Part shown: in pieces, positions 1-8,193 of the stretch
Position numbering within the stretch: position 1 is the stretch's first letter
Layout: each line of letters opens with the position of its first letter
Assembly: GCA_001770415.1 (NCBI GenBank)
Contig: MEQX01000069.1
Location: 1-64,000, forward strand
Reading direction: 5' to 3'
Length of the DNA: 64,000 nucleotides
Source of the DNA: Betaproteobacteria bacterium RIFCSPLOWO2_02_FULL_63_19
Lineage (GTDB): Bacteria; Pseudomonadota; Gammaproteobacteria; Burkholderiales; SG8-39
Made by a program: the position numbers and the translations under genes
Notes under the pieces: model-generated
The model's input: only the letters and a program-made list of their open reading frames with translations
The model's database searches: none
What the model was told of the DNA's origin: nothing

Positions 1-42
1 GGCCACTCGCACGGCGTAGCGGGCCACTCGCACGGCGTAGCG
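1..42 (+). repeat. perfect 21-bp tandem duplication inside the RCC1 gene
   Basis: Bases 1-21 and 22-42 are identical and in frame, so the protein has GHSHGVA twice in a row. RCC1 blades normally have one GxxHsvAL segment per blade, so one copy is surplus. More copies may lie before the window. Confidence 0.9.
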
Positions 43-924
43 CTGATGAACGACGGAACCGTCTGGGCGTGGGGCTACAACTATTTCGGCCAGCTGGGCG
101 ACGGCAGCGAAACCAACCGCTGCACGCCGGTTCAGGTAACCGGAATTAGCGACGCAAAAGCGATATCGGCCGGTCTTGGTCATACCCTTGCCGTAACGCA
201 GGACGGCAGCGTATGGGCGTGGGGATCGAACGTCTTTGGAGAACTCGGCGATGGAAGCTACGCCAGCAGTCGCGCGCCGGTTCAGGTGCACGGACTGACG
301 AACGCAACAGCCGTCGCCGCGTCGATGACTGCTCACTCGGTCGCGGTGAGGGAGGACGGCACCGTATGGGCATGGGGCAGCAACGGATTCGGCCAGTTCG
401 GCGATGGCACCTACGTTTCCCAGCCTTTGCCGGTGCTGGCGGTGAATGAAACCGTCACCGGATTCCTCGATCTGGTGCCCGGTCCCAACAGTATTCCGCA
501 GGACAAGATTCCGCCGTTTCTGGTCGCGACCTTTAAATTCGGCGGCGCGACCGCGACCTCGCTCGCCGTTGATCTGAAGGCCCCGACAACGATCGGGACA
601 TTCGCGTCTGGGCCCGCCGCTGGCAGCTTTGCCGCTACGACGTACAACGTCTATGTCGCGGCCATGGTTCCGTCCGGTGCGACGACGTTGCTCTTCCAGC
701 TCGACGCGAACAACGTCTGGAGCACGCTGACCCTGCCGATGTCGGAATTCGTGCGCGGCGTGACGCTGGACAGCCAGACCGCAGTCGTCAAGGCGCAGAT
801 TCTTCAGGATGTAGACGTTTCCCAGCTGGTAGGCGCGTCGGTGCTCGTGGGCTACGGCATCGATACAGACGAGATGCTGGCGAACGGGCGCTATCGAAAG
901 ATATTCACGGTAACGGGAGAATAG
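1..924 (+). CDS. RCC1-repeat exported or surface protein, C-terminal part (5' end outside window)
   Basis: The reading frame is open from base 1, so the gene begins before the window; the ATG at 46 is internal. Three RCC1-type blades are visible, each with a DGTVWAWG-like strand, then an FGQLGDG-like turn and a PVQV strand. RCC1 blades form beta-propellers; in bacteria they mostly occur in large exported proteins. The last ~95 residues (from about base 640) form another domain with the landmarks YVAAMVPSG, VGYGI and MLANGRY. The same landmarks occur twice in the large protein at 56170-59903. The start of the window carries an exact 21-bp tandem duplication in this frame. No catalytic residues are recognisable; a binding or adhesion role is inference only. 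Confidence 0.85.
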   Translation, partial: GHSHGVAGHSHGVALMNDGTVWAWGYNYFGQLGDGSETNRCTPVQVTGISDAKAISAGLGHTLAVTQDGSVWAWGSNVFGELGDGSYASSRAPVQVHGLTNATAVAASMTAHSVAVREDGTVWAWGSNGFGQFGDGTYVSQPLPVLAVNETVTGFLDLVPGPNSIPQDKIPPFLVATFKFGGATATSLAVDLKAPTTIGTFASGPAAGSFAATTYNVYVAAMVPSGATTLLFQLDANNVWSTLTLPMSEFVRGVTLDSQTAVVKAQILQDVDVSQLVGASVLVGYGIDTDEMLANGRYRKIFTVTGE

Positions 925-968
925 GCAGGCTCGGCTGGTAGGGCGGATCGATCTCCGTGCAATCGCGC

Positions 969-2042
969 CTAGCCATCAGGACGGCTCAGTAGTCGCCTGG
1001 CGTGGAGGTACGTCGCGTAAATGTACTGGGTGCCCATGTTGACCATGACCACGCGAAACACGTGAAAGGCGACCACCAGCGGTACGCCGATCTGCAGGGC
1101 CTGCGCCGTGATGGTCATCTCGGCCAAGCCTCCTGGCGCGGTGGCGATGATCATCGTCGCGATGGGCAGGTCGAAGTACCACGCAATGGCCAAGGCGAGC
1201 AGCGCCGACGCGGTCAAAACGACGAATGAGTTCACTATCGCGAAGGGAATGAACAGCTTGTGGCGAACGAAAAAAGCGCGCTCATAGCGCGCGCCGAGCA
1301 CAAGTCCGAACATGAGCTGCGCGAAATCTGTCATCGAGCCCGGTACCGCGGAGAGTTGCACGCCGCTCACCGTAAGCGCTGCGCCGGCGAAGATCGGGAC
1401 CAGCAGGCATCCGTTGTGCAATCCAAGGCGCTCCGATAACAATCCAAGAATGAATACGAAGGGCAGCCATATCGCCAGCACGCCTGGGTCGAATGGCACT
1501 TCGGGCTGGTAGGCAGCCGCGACAAGGGGAATTCCTCCATAGGTAAGCGCGAAGGGGATCACGATGACGACGATCGAAACACGCAGGCTGTGTGCGACTG
1601 CCACCGGCGCAATCTGAGCGCCGTAGCGCTCTGCAAGCACGGCCATCGCCATGGCACCGCCGGGAACCGAGGCGAAAAAAGTCGATTTTCCTTCGACGCC
1701 GGAAACCCGGCTCAAGGTCAGCGCTCCGATTCCACCGACCACGAAGGCCGCAAGCGTCGCCGCGATGATCGCGGGCAGGTTGGCAGCCAACGCGGCAACG
1801 ACGGGCGGTGTGAAATACAGGGATACCGCAGACCCCAGGATGACTTGCCCCAAGTGGCGGGCATAAGGCGGCGAATGCATGCGTGCGCCCACGAGGTTGA
1901 GCGCAGCGACGGCGATCATCGGTCCGATCATCCAGGGAATTGGCGTGCGCAGGCGGTGAAACAGGTACCCGGCGGGGATCCCGACAGCGAGTGCCTTGAT
2001 GATTGCCGGCAACCGCTGTCGAAAGTTGGCGAGTTCGTTCAT
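969..2042 (-). CDS. AbrB family membrane permease
   Basis: A 357-residue, strongly hydrophobic protein with about ten membrane segments. It matches the AbrB/COG3180 family, once misnamed ammonia monooxygenase. Family signs are the early segment TPIPWMIGPM, the FFASVPGGAMAMAVLAE loop and, in the second half, TAPGGLAEMTI, which is the duplicated counterpart of the first loop. The two inverted-repeat halves are typical of these permeases. The substrate is not established for most members; in E. coli AbrB was linked to aidB regulation. The gene stands alone, with a divergent lipocalin-like gene upstream. The family call is firm; the substrate is unknown. Confidence 0.9.
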   Translation of the reverse strand: MNELANFRQRLPAIIKALAVGIPAGYLFHRLRTPIPWMIGPMIAVAALNLVGARMHSPPYARHLGQVILGSAVSLYFTPPVVAALAANLPAIIAATLAAFVVGGIGALTLSRVSGVEGKSTFFASVPGGAMAMAVLAERYGAQIAPVAVAHSLRVSIVVIVIPFALTYGGIPLVAAAYQPEVPFDPGVLAIWLPFVFILGLLSERLGLHNGCLLVPIFAGAALTVSGVQLSAVPGSMTDFAQLMFGLVLGARYERAFFVRHKLFIPFAIVNSFVVLTASALLALAIAWYFDLPIATMIIATAPGGLAEMTITAQALQIGVPLVVAFHVFRVVMVNMGTQYIYATYLHARRLLSRPDG

Positions 2043-2120
2043 CTAGTTCTCGATATGTTACTTTGAAGCCTTCGTTCATCTCTGAAGCGCCGTGACCGGC
2101 GCAGGCTTCGGGAAATTCTC

Positions 2121-2555
2121 ATGCTAAAAGCAGAAGACCTTATCGGCGTCTACGCGGGCCGCGGCCAGGATTACCTGGCCAAGGACGGTACGGTGGTGCA
2201 GTTGCAAAAACCGGCGGGCCCCGATCAGGCACGAATCGCGTACACCAAAGAGGGCATGGTAATCGTCGTCTCGACCCCTGCCGGTCGTCCCAAAGTCGAC
2301 GCCGGCATTCCCGACCACGCGACGGTCGACGAAAAGGCCCGCATGGCCGACGGGGTGGTGGCTTACGCCGGTCGCTACGAGATCAAGGGTGACGCGGTGA
2401 TACACCACATCGACGTCTCGTTTTTCCCCAACCTGGTCGGGAGCGCGAACGTGCGCATACCGACGTTTCAGGGCAAGCTATTGACCCTCACCACCGAACC
2501 CGACGAAAAGGGCGGAGTGAGGCGAATCCATTGGGAGCGCCTTGACGAGGCATAA
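2121..2555 (+). CDS. lipocalin-like domain protein
   Basis: A 144-residue protein without a signal peptide. It begins with an LIGVYAGRGQDY segment and goes on through short beta-strands (MADGVVAYAGRYEI, HHIDVSFFPNLVGS, GKLLTLTTEP, IHWERL). This pattern of a small beta-barrel with an early G-x-Y/W motif and late TTEP and W-E-R strands fits the lipocalin-like family PF13924, whose members bind small hydrophobic ligands or have no known role. It diverges from the AbrB-type permease gene. No strong Shine-Dalgarno sequence lies before the ATG. The ligand is unknown. Confidence 0.8.
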   Translation: MLKAEDLIGVYAGRGQDYLAKDGTVVQLQKPAGPDQARIAYTKEGMVIVVSTPAGRPKVDAGIPDHATVDEKARMADGVVAYAGRYEIKGDAVIHHIDVSFFPNLVGSANVRIPTFQGKLLTLTTEPDEKGGVRRIHWERLDEA

Positions 2556-2666
2556 ACGGATCTGTGCGATGGCGCGCATCCCGTTCTGCGTCACCTGCTA
2601 GGCACTTGGCAGCTCACTGCCGCATCGTGCCGTGCGATCGCAAATATCAATCCGCGGCTCCTGCAC

Positions 2667-3437
2667 TCACAGGCAGACCGAACCGGGATCGACCATCAGG
2701 CATTGTCCGGTCATACGGTCGCTCTCCGGCGAGGCGAGGTATACGAGACCGCCGGCAACATCCTCCACCCTGATGTGTACCTGCATCATCCTCGGGCCGA
2801 AGACCCGCGCCTTATGCGCGGGATCCTGTTCCATTTCGTGCTCGGTCAGTGCGCTCGTGATCAGGCCGTAGGCGATGGTGTTCACGCATATGCCATCCGG
2901 ACCGAGTTCGCGCGCCAACGCGCGCGTCATGGCCATGATCGCTCCTTTTGCCGACACGTAGTGCAGCCGGTTCGGAAGTCCCAGGTACATCGTCTGGGAG
3001 CCGATATTGATGATCTTGCCGTACTTCTGTTTGCGCATTTGCGGCAGCGCAGCCTTTACGCAAAGGAACGGTCCTCTCACGTTGACCGCGTATAGTTCGT
3101 CCCAGGCGCGAACGTCCAGGTCGAGCACGGGTACCGGCGGGATATTCGACCCTATGGCGGCGTTGTTGACCAGAATATCGAGCCTGCCGTAGCGAGCGAG
3201 CGTTGCGGCAACTAGATCGCGCGTCGATTGTTCATCTCTCACGTCAACCGTCACGCTGAGCGCTTCGCCTCCGCCGGAAACGATTTCGCCCGCGACGGAT
3301 GCGCAATCCTTCAGGTCGGCCACTACGAGCTTCGCACCCTCGGCTGCCAGCGCTTTGGCAAAATGCGAACCCAAAGCCGCACGTTCCCCGTGCGCGGCGC
3401 CGGTAACGACGGCAACGCGGTTGTCCAATCTGCCCAT
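2667..3437 (-). CDS. SDR family NAD(P)-dependent oxidoreductase
   Basis: A 256-residue classical-length short-chain dehydrogenase. The nucleotide loop reads TGAAHGERAALG, an unusual version of the usual TGxxxGxG with two extra residues before the last glycine. Later landmarks are normal: DVRDEQ, NNAAIG, the serine strand INIGSQ and the YVSAK catalytic Tyr/Lys pair. AAGGAG lies six bases before the ATG on the minus strand, so this start is well supported. The substrate cannot be read from sequence. A TGAT-N4-ATCACA palindrome lies about 140 bp upstream (3580-3594) and could regulate it. Confidence 0.92.
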   Translation of the reverse strand: MGRLDNRVAVVTGAAHGERAALGSHFAKALAAEGAKLVVADLKDCASVAGEIVSGGGEALSVTVDVRDEQSTRDLVAATLARYGRLDILVNNAAIGSNIPPVPVLDLDVRAWDELYAVNVRGPFLCVKAALPQMRKQKYGKIINIGSQTMYLGLPNRLHYVSAKGAIMAMTRALARELGPDGICVNTIAYGLITSALTEHEMEQDPAHKARVFGPRMMQVHIRVEDVAGGLVYLASPESDRMTGQCLMVDPGSVCL

Positions 3438-3860
3438 GTGTATCTCCTTTCTGCGTTCACCTCTATCCTAATGCAGTTGTCACGGACGTGCGTTCAGTTG
3501 GGCCGTACGAATCGAGAACGCGATGTTCGAGGGGATCGCCGACGGTCACTCGAATGCCGCGGGGCAATCCGGGCAGCCTTGATTTGGATCACACCGCAGA
3601 AGGCGAACCGGCGCGTACAGTGACAGTTGGGTCTTCCGTTGGGACGCAAGGCTGGTTCATCGAATCACGAGCCCGCATCCTTAGGACCGTTGGCTCTTGG
3701 ATACTCGCGCTGGCCGGATAAGGCCGATAAGAGGGAATTTCTCCCGAAGCGTGGCCGGCGACGGTCCTCGAGTTCGGTATCGATATGCTGTCCTGCCGTT
3801 GCGGGGATCACGGCTTCTTGCGCCGCGCTCGGCGCGTCAATTCGGGTTGATGTCGTGGCC
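3438..3860. other. intergenic region between SDR gene and b561 remnant
   Basis: About 420 bases with short open frames of poor coding character. The one recognisable item is a CRP/FNR-type palindrome at 3579-3594. The rest shows nothing I can name. Confidence 0.5.
3579..3594. promoter_or_regulatory. CRP/FNR-family operator candidate (site 1)
   Basis: The sequence TTGATTTGGATCACA has FNR-like half-sites TTGAT and ATCAC around TTGG. The core TGAT-N4-ATCACA also occurs at 11120-11133 and 60246-60259. It lies upstream of the minus-strand SDR gene and of the plus-strand b561 remnant. The regulator is not in this window. Confidence 0.45.
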
Positions 3861-4031
3861 ATGGACGTTCTTGTACGCGCGATCGAGTGGCTCATGACCC
3901 CCATCAGTGGAGCTGCGGTGCATCATGTCGAGCCTTGGGCATCGTTGCATGGACGGCTGATGGTCTTCGCGTGGGCGATTCTGATGCCCATTGGGATCCT
4001 TATAGCTCGCTTCGGATGCGCGCGTTCCTGA
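3861..4031 (+). pseudogene. truncated cytochrome b561-domain protein (remnant)
   Basis: A 56-codon frame whose residues LHGRLMVFAWAILMPIGI match the first haem-binding helix of DOMON-linked cytochrome b561 proteins, where H-(G/A)-R-L-M-V-x-A-W is a hallmark. It continues to ARF, the usual end of that helix, and then stops after GCARS. Family members are about 200 residues or more, with four to six helices; all the later helices and the partner haem histidines are missing. No continuation is visible in the other frames before the convergent gene at 4082. It is read as a 3'-truncated remnant, not a functional miniprotein. Confidence 0.7.
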
Positions 4032-4081
4032 ATGCGCGGGAAGTGTATTGAATCCCCACTCTTCCCAAATTCGCCGCGTCG

Positions 4082-4918
4082 CTAAAGACGTGCGAGCAGC
4101 CGTTCGAACCCAGGGTAATCCGCTGCGGCAATGGCGAATTTGCGCGTGTAAATGGTGGTCGGTTCGCCGCGGCGCAGCGAATCGAGAAATCCTTCCCGGT
4201 TGTGTATCCAGCTTCCCCCGACCAGAGTGACGCCGCGCGAGAACAATGCATCGGGCAGGCAGCCTGCGCTTGGCCCGATCATGGCGACCCATTGCGCGTG
4301 TCGGCAGTGGCTAAGCACGTTGTCGAGCGTGTCGTTGAGCAGCAGAGTGCTGGTGGTGATCACTTTGCTGCAGGAGTCCAATTCGCCGGCGTCGAGCGTG
4401 ACACGGTACCGTTCCCGGTCTCCGATCAACCGGGACTTCAGTTCCACCACGATGAGTTCCGCGCCCGACTTCACGATCCGCTCGATCAGCGGCGTGAACA
4501 GTCCCACCATACCGATGCGTTCGGCCGCTTGCGGATTCAGTTGACCTATGGAGTCCGCGCTCGTATCGGGCAGGTATCCGGTGCGATCAAAGAAGCAGCG
4601 TGTGAGCGAATTGGCCGCCGCAAAGCCCAGCGTGCGGACAATGCCGTCGCCCCGAACGTAGCGTTGCGCCAGGTCCAGGGCGTCTGCGCCAGCCAGTCCA
4701 AATCGCTCGTGTCCCTCGTGCAACTCGTCAAGCGTATTTCCGAGCAGGACATAGGACATGCCAAGCGACCCGTCTTCCAGTTCGAGAGCGCAGAATTCCC
4801 CCCTGTTGTCTCCCCCTGGAACGTGCCTGGGAGGCAGATGCAGCGCGCGCACGCGCGGCGGTGCGGAACGCGCGGCGAAACGTTTCAGCTGGTCGATGTA
4901 CTCTTGGGCGAAACTCAT
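4082..4918 (-). CDS. DUF364-type putative heavy-metal chelation protein
   Basis: A 278-residue soluble protein. The N-terminal part (LGMSYVLLGN; QRYVRGDGIVRTLGFAAANSLTRCFF) resembles the DUF4213 domain. The C-terminal part, from about residue 125, has a Rossmann-like core (IGMVGLFTPLIERI; ITTSTLLLNDTLDNVL; VAMIGPSAGCLPDALF; TLVGGSWIHN) as in PF04016. Members often sit near molybdenum or metal-uptake genes, and the domain is proposed to bind metal ions, but no reaction is established. The next gene on the other side (GNAT) is divergent. The window also holds two molybdo/tungsto-enzyme homologues and a molybdenum-carrier-like gene, though not next to this one. Confidence 0.8.
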   Translation of the reverse strand: MSFAQEYIDQLKRFAARSAPPRVRALHLPPRHVPGGDNRGEFCALELEDGSLGMSYVLLGNTLDELHEGHERFGLAGADALDLAQRYVRGDGIVRTLGFAAANSLTRCFFDRTGYLPDTSADSIGQLNPQAAERIGMVGLFTPLIERIVKSGAELIVVELKSRLIGDRERYRVTLDAGELDSCSKVITTSTLLLNDTLDNVLSHCRHAQWVAMIGPSAGCLPDALFSRGVTLVGGSWIHNREGFLDSLRRGEPTTIYTRKFAIAAADYPGFERLLARL

Positions 4919-5047
4919 GCTTGGCTTTCTTTCACGTCGCTGGTATCAGTGTCAAACTTGTACCCTCTTCGATTGTGGCACGGGTTCCGGGTGCGCGACG
5001 ACGCCGAATACCGCGGGTCCGAGAAAACCTGTACCGGAGCGTAACGC

Positions 5048-5566
5048 TTGAATTTGGATACTCATTCTGACGCACGCCTCGATGCGATGACCGAAGCGGA
5101 TTTTGCCACGGTGGCCTGGCTGGGGGAAACCATCTGGCATGCGCACTACTCGAAGATCATCAGCGTAGAGCAGATAAGTTACATGCTCGCGGGGCGCTAT
5201 ACACCGCACGAATTGCGTAACTACCTGAACTCCGACGACCGATGGCTGGACCTGCTGAGCTTGAGAGGCAGGCAGGTGGGATACTGCAGCTATGCGCGGA
5301 CGGCGACGCCGGGCGAGATGAAGCTCGAACAGCTTTATCTGCTGCAGGAATTGCAGGGCAGGGGACTGGGCGGATTGATGCTGCGCCACGTCGAAGCCCG
5401 CACCCGCAGCCGCGGCCTGAACGTACTGATCTTGCAGGTGAACAAACGCAATGTCGACGCGATCGCCGTTTACCGGAAAGCCGGATTCACCGTACGTGAA
5501 GAAGCCGTTTTTGACATCGGAAACGGCTTCGTGATGGACGATTACGTGATGGAAAAGATGCTTTGA
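5048..5566 (+). CDS. GNAT family N-acetyltransferase
   Basis: A 172-residue protein with the GNAT acetyl-CoA loop as QELQGRGLGG (Q/RxxGxG/A), followed by LMLRHVEARTRSRG and the late strand NVDAIAVYRKAGF, typical of motif B. The acceptor substrate is unknown. The start codon is TTG at 5048, with GGAG seven bases upstream; no in-frame ATG lies near the conserved N-terminus. It diverges from the DUF364-type gene. The overall form resembles small-molecule or RimI-like acetyltransferases. Confidence 0.88.
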   Translation: MNLDTHSDARLDAMTEADFATVAWLGETIWHAHYSKIISVEQISYMLAGRYTPHELRNYLNSDDRWLDLLSLRGRQVGYCSYARTATPGEMKLEQLYLLQELQGRGLGGLMLRHVEARTRSRGLNVLILQVNKRNVDAIAVYRKAGFTVREEAVFDIGNGFVMDDYVMEKML

Positions 5567-5714
5567 CGAAGGATCGGAATTGTCATGCGGAAATGGCATG
5601 ACGGGGGCTGATCAGCGCCGACGGGCTGGCATCAAGGATGCGGGTGACCTCGGAACGATGGCGAGGCCGGTTGCTACTGCCGTGTAGCGGCGAAGAATCG
5701 GATGGGGAGGACAA

Positions 5715-7331
5715 ATGCCGGACGCAGAAAGCTACGACTACATTGTTGTAGGTGCGGGTTCAGCGGGCTGCGTGCTCGCGAACCGGCTGAGCGAAGACGG
5801 CTCGGCCAGAGTGCTTCTTCTTGAAGCGGGAGGCTGGGATCGCGATCCGCTGATTCATGTTCCAATCGGGCTCGGCAAGATTCATCAGCGTCGATGGCAC
5901 GACTGGCACTACGACTCCGAGCCGGATCCGGGCTTGAACAATCGCCGGATTGAAATCCTGCGCGGAAAGGTGCTTGGCGGCTCTTCGTCCATCAACATGA
6001 TGGCCTATACCCGGGGTGACCGTAACGATTACGAGCGATGGGCGAGGGACGGGGCAACCGGTTGGTCGTACCGGGAAGTTCTGCCGTATTTCAAGCGCGG
6101 CGAAGAGTGGGAGGGGGGCGAAAATACCTGGCGCGGCGGATCAGGGCCGATGAAGACGACGTGGTCGCGCTCGAAAGATCCGCTCTCCGACGCATGGATG
6201 GAAGCCGGCAAGGCGGCGGGCTTTCCGGTGACGGAAGATTTTAACGGCAGGCAGCACGAAGGCTTCGGCCGCGTTCAATGCACGATCGGCAATGCCAGGC
6301 GCTGGTCTGCGTCGACCGGGTACCTCAGGGTCGCCCTGAAAAGGCCTAATCTCAGTCTGGTAGTGAATGCACTGACCGGCAGGATACTGTTCAAAGGCAC
6401 ACGCGCCACGGGTGTTGAATACGTCAAGGACCGACAGGCCGTAACGGTTCATGCGAGTAGCGAAGTACTGCTCGCGGCCGGGGTATTCAACTCGCCACGA
6501 ATTCTGATGCTTTCCGGAATCGGACCTGAAAGCCATCTCCAGGAGATGGGCATCGATGTGGTATCCAATCTGCCTGTTGGCGACAATCTGCAGGAGCACA
6601 TCGCGGGCTGGTTTACTTGGATGCGCAACGAACCAGGGGATTTCGCCAGGTTGTTGCGCTTGGACAGGATCAGTCTTGCGATGTTGCAGGCCTATTTTCT
6701 CGGAGCAGGTCCTGCCGGGGGGCTTCCCAGTTCCACGTTCGCATTCATCAAGTCAGAAGGCGGGCTCGACGTACCCGACGGTGAATTCATATTCCGCATG
6801 ACCCGACCGGATGCGCGGCCGTGGGTGCCGGGTATCCGGCCGATGTTGCCGGACACCTATGGAGTACGGCCGGTGTTGCTGCAGCCCCGGAGCCGCGGCA
6901 CCGTGAGGCTGCGGTCCGCCAAGCCCGACGACCCGCCGCGGATCCTGTTCAATTTTTTCGATCACCCCGAAGACATGCCGCGCCTGCTCAAGATCGCCCG
7001 CCTGGCGCTCGACGTCGCTGCGCAGAAGGCAATGGATCCGTTCCGGGGCAAGGCGACAGAGCCTGGTGAAATAGAGTCCGATCGGGATATCGAGGAGTGG
7101 ATAAGGAATAGCGGACTGACCGTGCATCATCCATCGTGTACCTGCCCGATCGGTACCGTGCTCGATCCGGAACTCAGGGTGCACGGTATCGAGGGTCTGC
7201 GCGTAGTCGATGCTTCTGCCATGCCGTCCATCGTTACCGCGCATATCAATGCTTGTGTCTTGATGATGGCCGAGAAAGCATCGGACCTTATCCGTGGCAA
7301 GCCGCCGCTGCCGGAAGCGACTGACGTCTGA
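5715..7331 (+). CDS. GMC family FAD-dependent oxidoreductase (choline dehydrogenase-like)
   Basis: A 538-residue flavoprotein oxidising an alcohol group. The N-terminal ADP-binding fold reads VGAGSAGCVLANRLSE, followed by LEAG. The GMC signature GGSSSINMMAYTRG lies near residue 95, and the second signature GVFNSPRILMLSGIGP near 260. The C-terminal active-site region has HHPSCTCPIG and then TAHINA, carrying the catalytic histidines. The length fits alcohol/choline dehydrogenases. GGAGG seven bases before the ATG supports the start. No betaine genes lie nearby, so choline is not implied; the substrate is open. Confidence 0.93.
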   Translation: MPDAESYDYIVVGAGSAGCVLANRLSEDGSARVLLLEAGGWDRDPLIHVPIGLGKIHQRRWHDWHYDSEPDPGLNNRRIEILRGKVLGGSSSINMMAYTRGDRNDYERWARDGATGWSYREVLPYFKRGEEWEGGENTWRGGSGPMKTTWSRSKDPLSDAWMEAGKAAGFPVTEDFNGRQHEGFGRVQCTIGNARRWSASTGYLRVALKRPNLSLVVNALTGRILFKGTRATGVEYVKDRQAVTVHASSEVLLAAGVFNSPRILMLSGIGPESHLQEMGIDVVSNLPVGDNLQEHIAGWFTWMRNEPGDFARLLRLDRISLAMLQAYFLGAGPAGGLPSSTFAFIKSEGGLDVPDGEFIFRMTRPDARPWVPGIRPMLPDTYGVRPVLLQPRSRGTVRLRSAKPDDPPRILFNFFDHPEDMPRLLKIARLALDVAAQKAMDPFRGKATEPGEIESDRDIEEWIRNSGLTVHHPSCTCPIGTVLDPELRVHGIEGLRVVDASAMPSIVTAHINACVLMMAEKASDLIRGKPPLPEATDV

Positions 7332-7368
7332 CATTCGGTTGAGCCGCCATTGCATTGACGGTTTCGGG

Positions 7369-7980
7369 CTACGGCTTCACCTGATCGTCGCCTAGCAGCT
7401 GCGGATACTCGCCCGCCAGTGCGGCACCGTCCTTGCGCCATGCATAACAGCCGTCGACGAAGGACAGCGTGCGCGTGTCCGGCCAGTGTCTCGGATCATC
7501 GCCAGTCCGCCGCTGCCGGGCTACACGATCCGGCCACGAGGCTTGCATATAAGTGTTGCCTATCTGACCGAGGAGGTCGGTGAGGTGCGTACAGCCCAGG
7601 GGACCGCCAAGAATGTCCCTGACGGCCCGATTGAAACCGGGGCCAATTCGAACACCGATCAGCTTGCGGTAATCGGCAGCGACTTCGCTGCATACCGGCC
7701 AGGGTGCAGCCATGGTTTTCGTCACGACATCGCGAATCTGGTAGTCATCGTCGATCAGGACACAAAGAGAAAAATGATGGATCATTTCCCCGGGCAGCAC
7801 GTCCCTTCGAGAATTAAACGGGACCGTCTGCCCCTTCTCGTCGGCGACGCTGGCCTCTATCTGCCATAAACCGTCTCCTCGCCTGTAGCCGCGACAGGTA
7901 ATCTGCCGGGTGTGCACCAGTTCCTTGTGAATGTCTTGTTCGGTCACGATCGCTTCGTCCTTGTCGTAGTCGCTGTACAT
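7369..7980 (-). CDS. DUF2889 domain protein
   Basis: A 203-residue soluble protein. Landmarks of PF11136 are visible: RQITCRGYRRGDGLWQIEA near the start, GEMIHHFSLCVLID in the middle, and near the end GCTHLTDLLGQIGNTYMQ, where Cys and His are conserved. Members are common in beta- and gammaproteobacteria, often beside aromatic or fatty-acid catabolic genes, and have no demonstrated activity. Here it converges on the GMC oxidoreductase with a 37-base gap. The start lacks an obvious Shine-Dalgarno sequence, so a later start is possible. Confidence 0.82.
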   Translation of the reverse strand: MYSDYDKDEAIVTEQDIHKELVHTRQITCRGYRRGDGLWQIEASVADEKGQTVPFNSRRDVLPGEMIHHFSLCVLIDDDYQIRDVVTKTMAAPWPVCSEVAADYRKLIGVRIGPGFNRAVRDILGGPLGCTHLTDLLGQIGNTYMQASWPDRVARQRRTGDDPRHWPDTRTLSFVDGCYAWRKDGAALAGEYPQLLGDDQVKP

Positions 7981-8193
7981 GTCGTTGCGTTACCGGTCCC
8001 GCGTCGCCGTATCGCTTCGAACTCCCAGATGGATGGTTCGTATCGATACGGCGGATGAGCCGCCGATGGCCCGCTATCGGAGCCGATCGTTCGCATCGCC
8101 TGGCAGATGTCGGACCTCCAAGGTGCCGGAGGATATCCACTCTAGCCGCATGTGACAATTCGCAATAGTCGGCGGTCAGGGGCGCACGGCAGG

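Noticed and set aside
4105..4125. GTTCGAACCC segment resembling a tRNA T-arm
   Set aside because: It lies inside the DUF364 coding frame, and no acceptor stem or anticodon arm can be drawn around it.
4202..5044. 280-codon open frame on the plus strand
   Set aside because: Antisense to the DUF364-type gene; Gln/Arg/His-rich, no domain.
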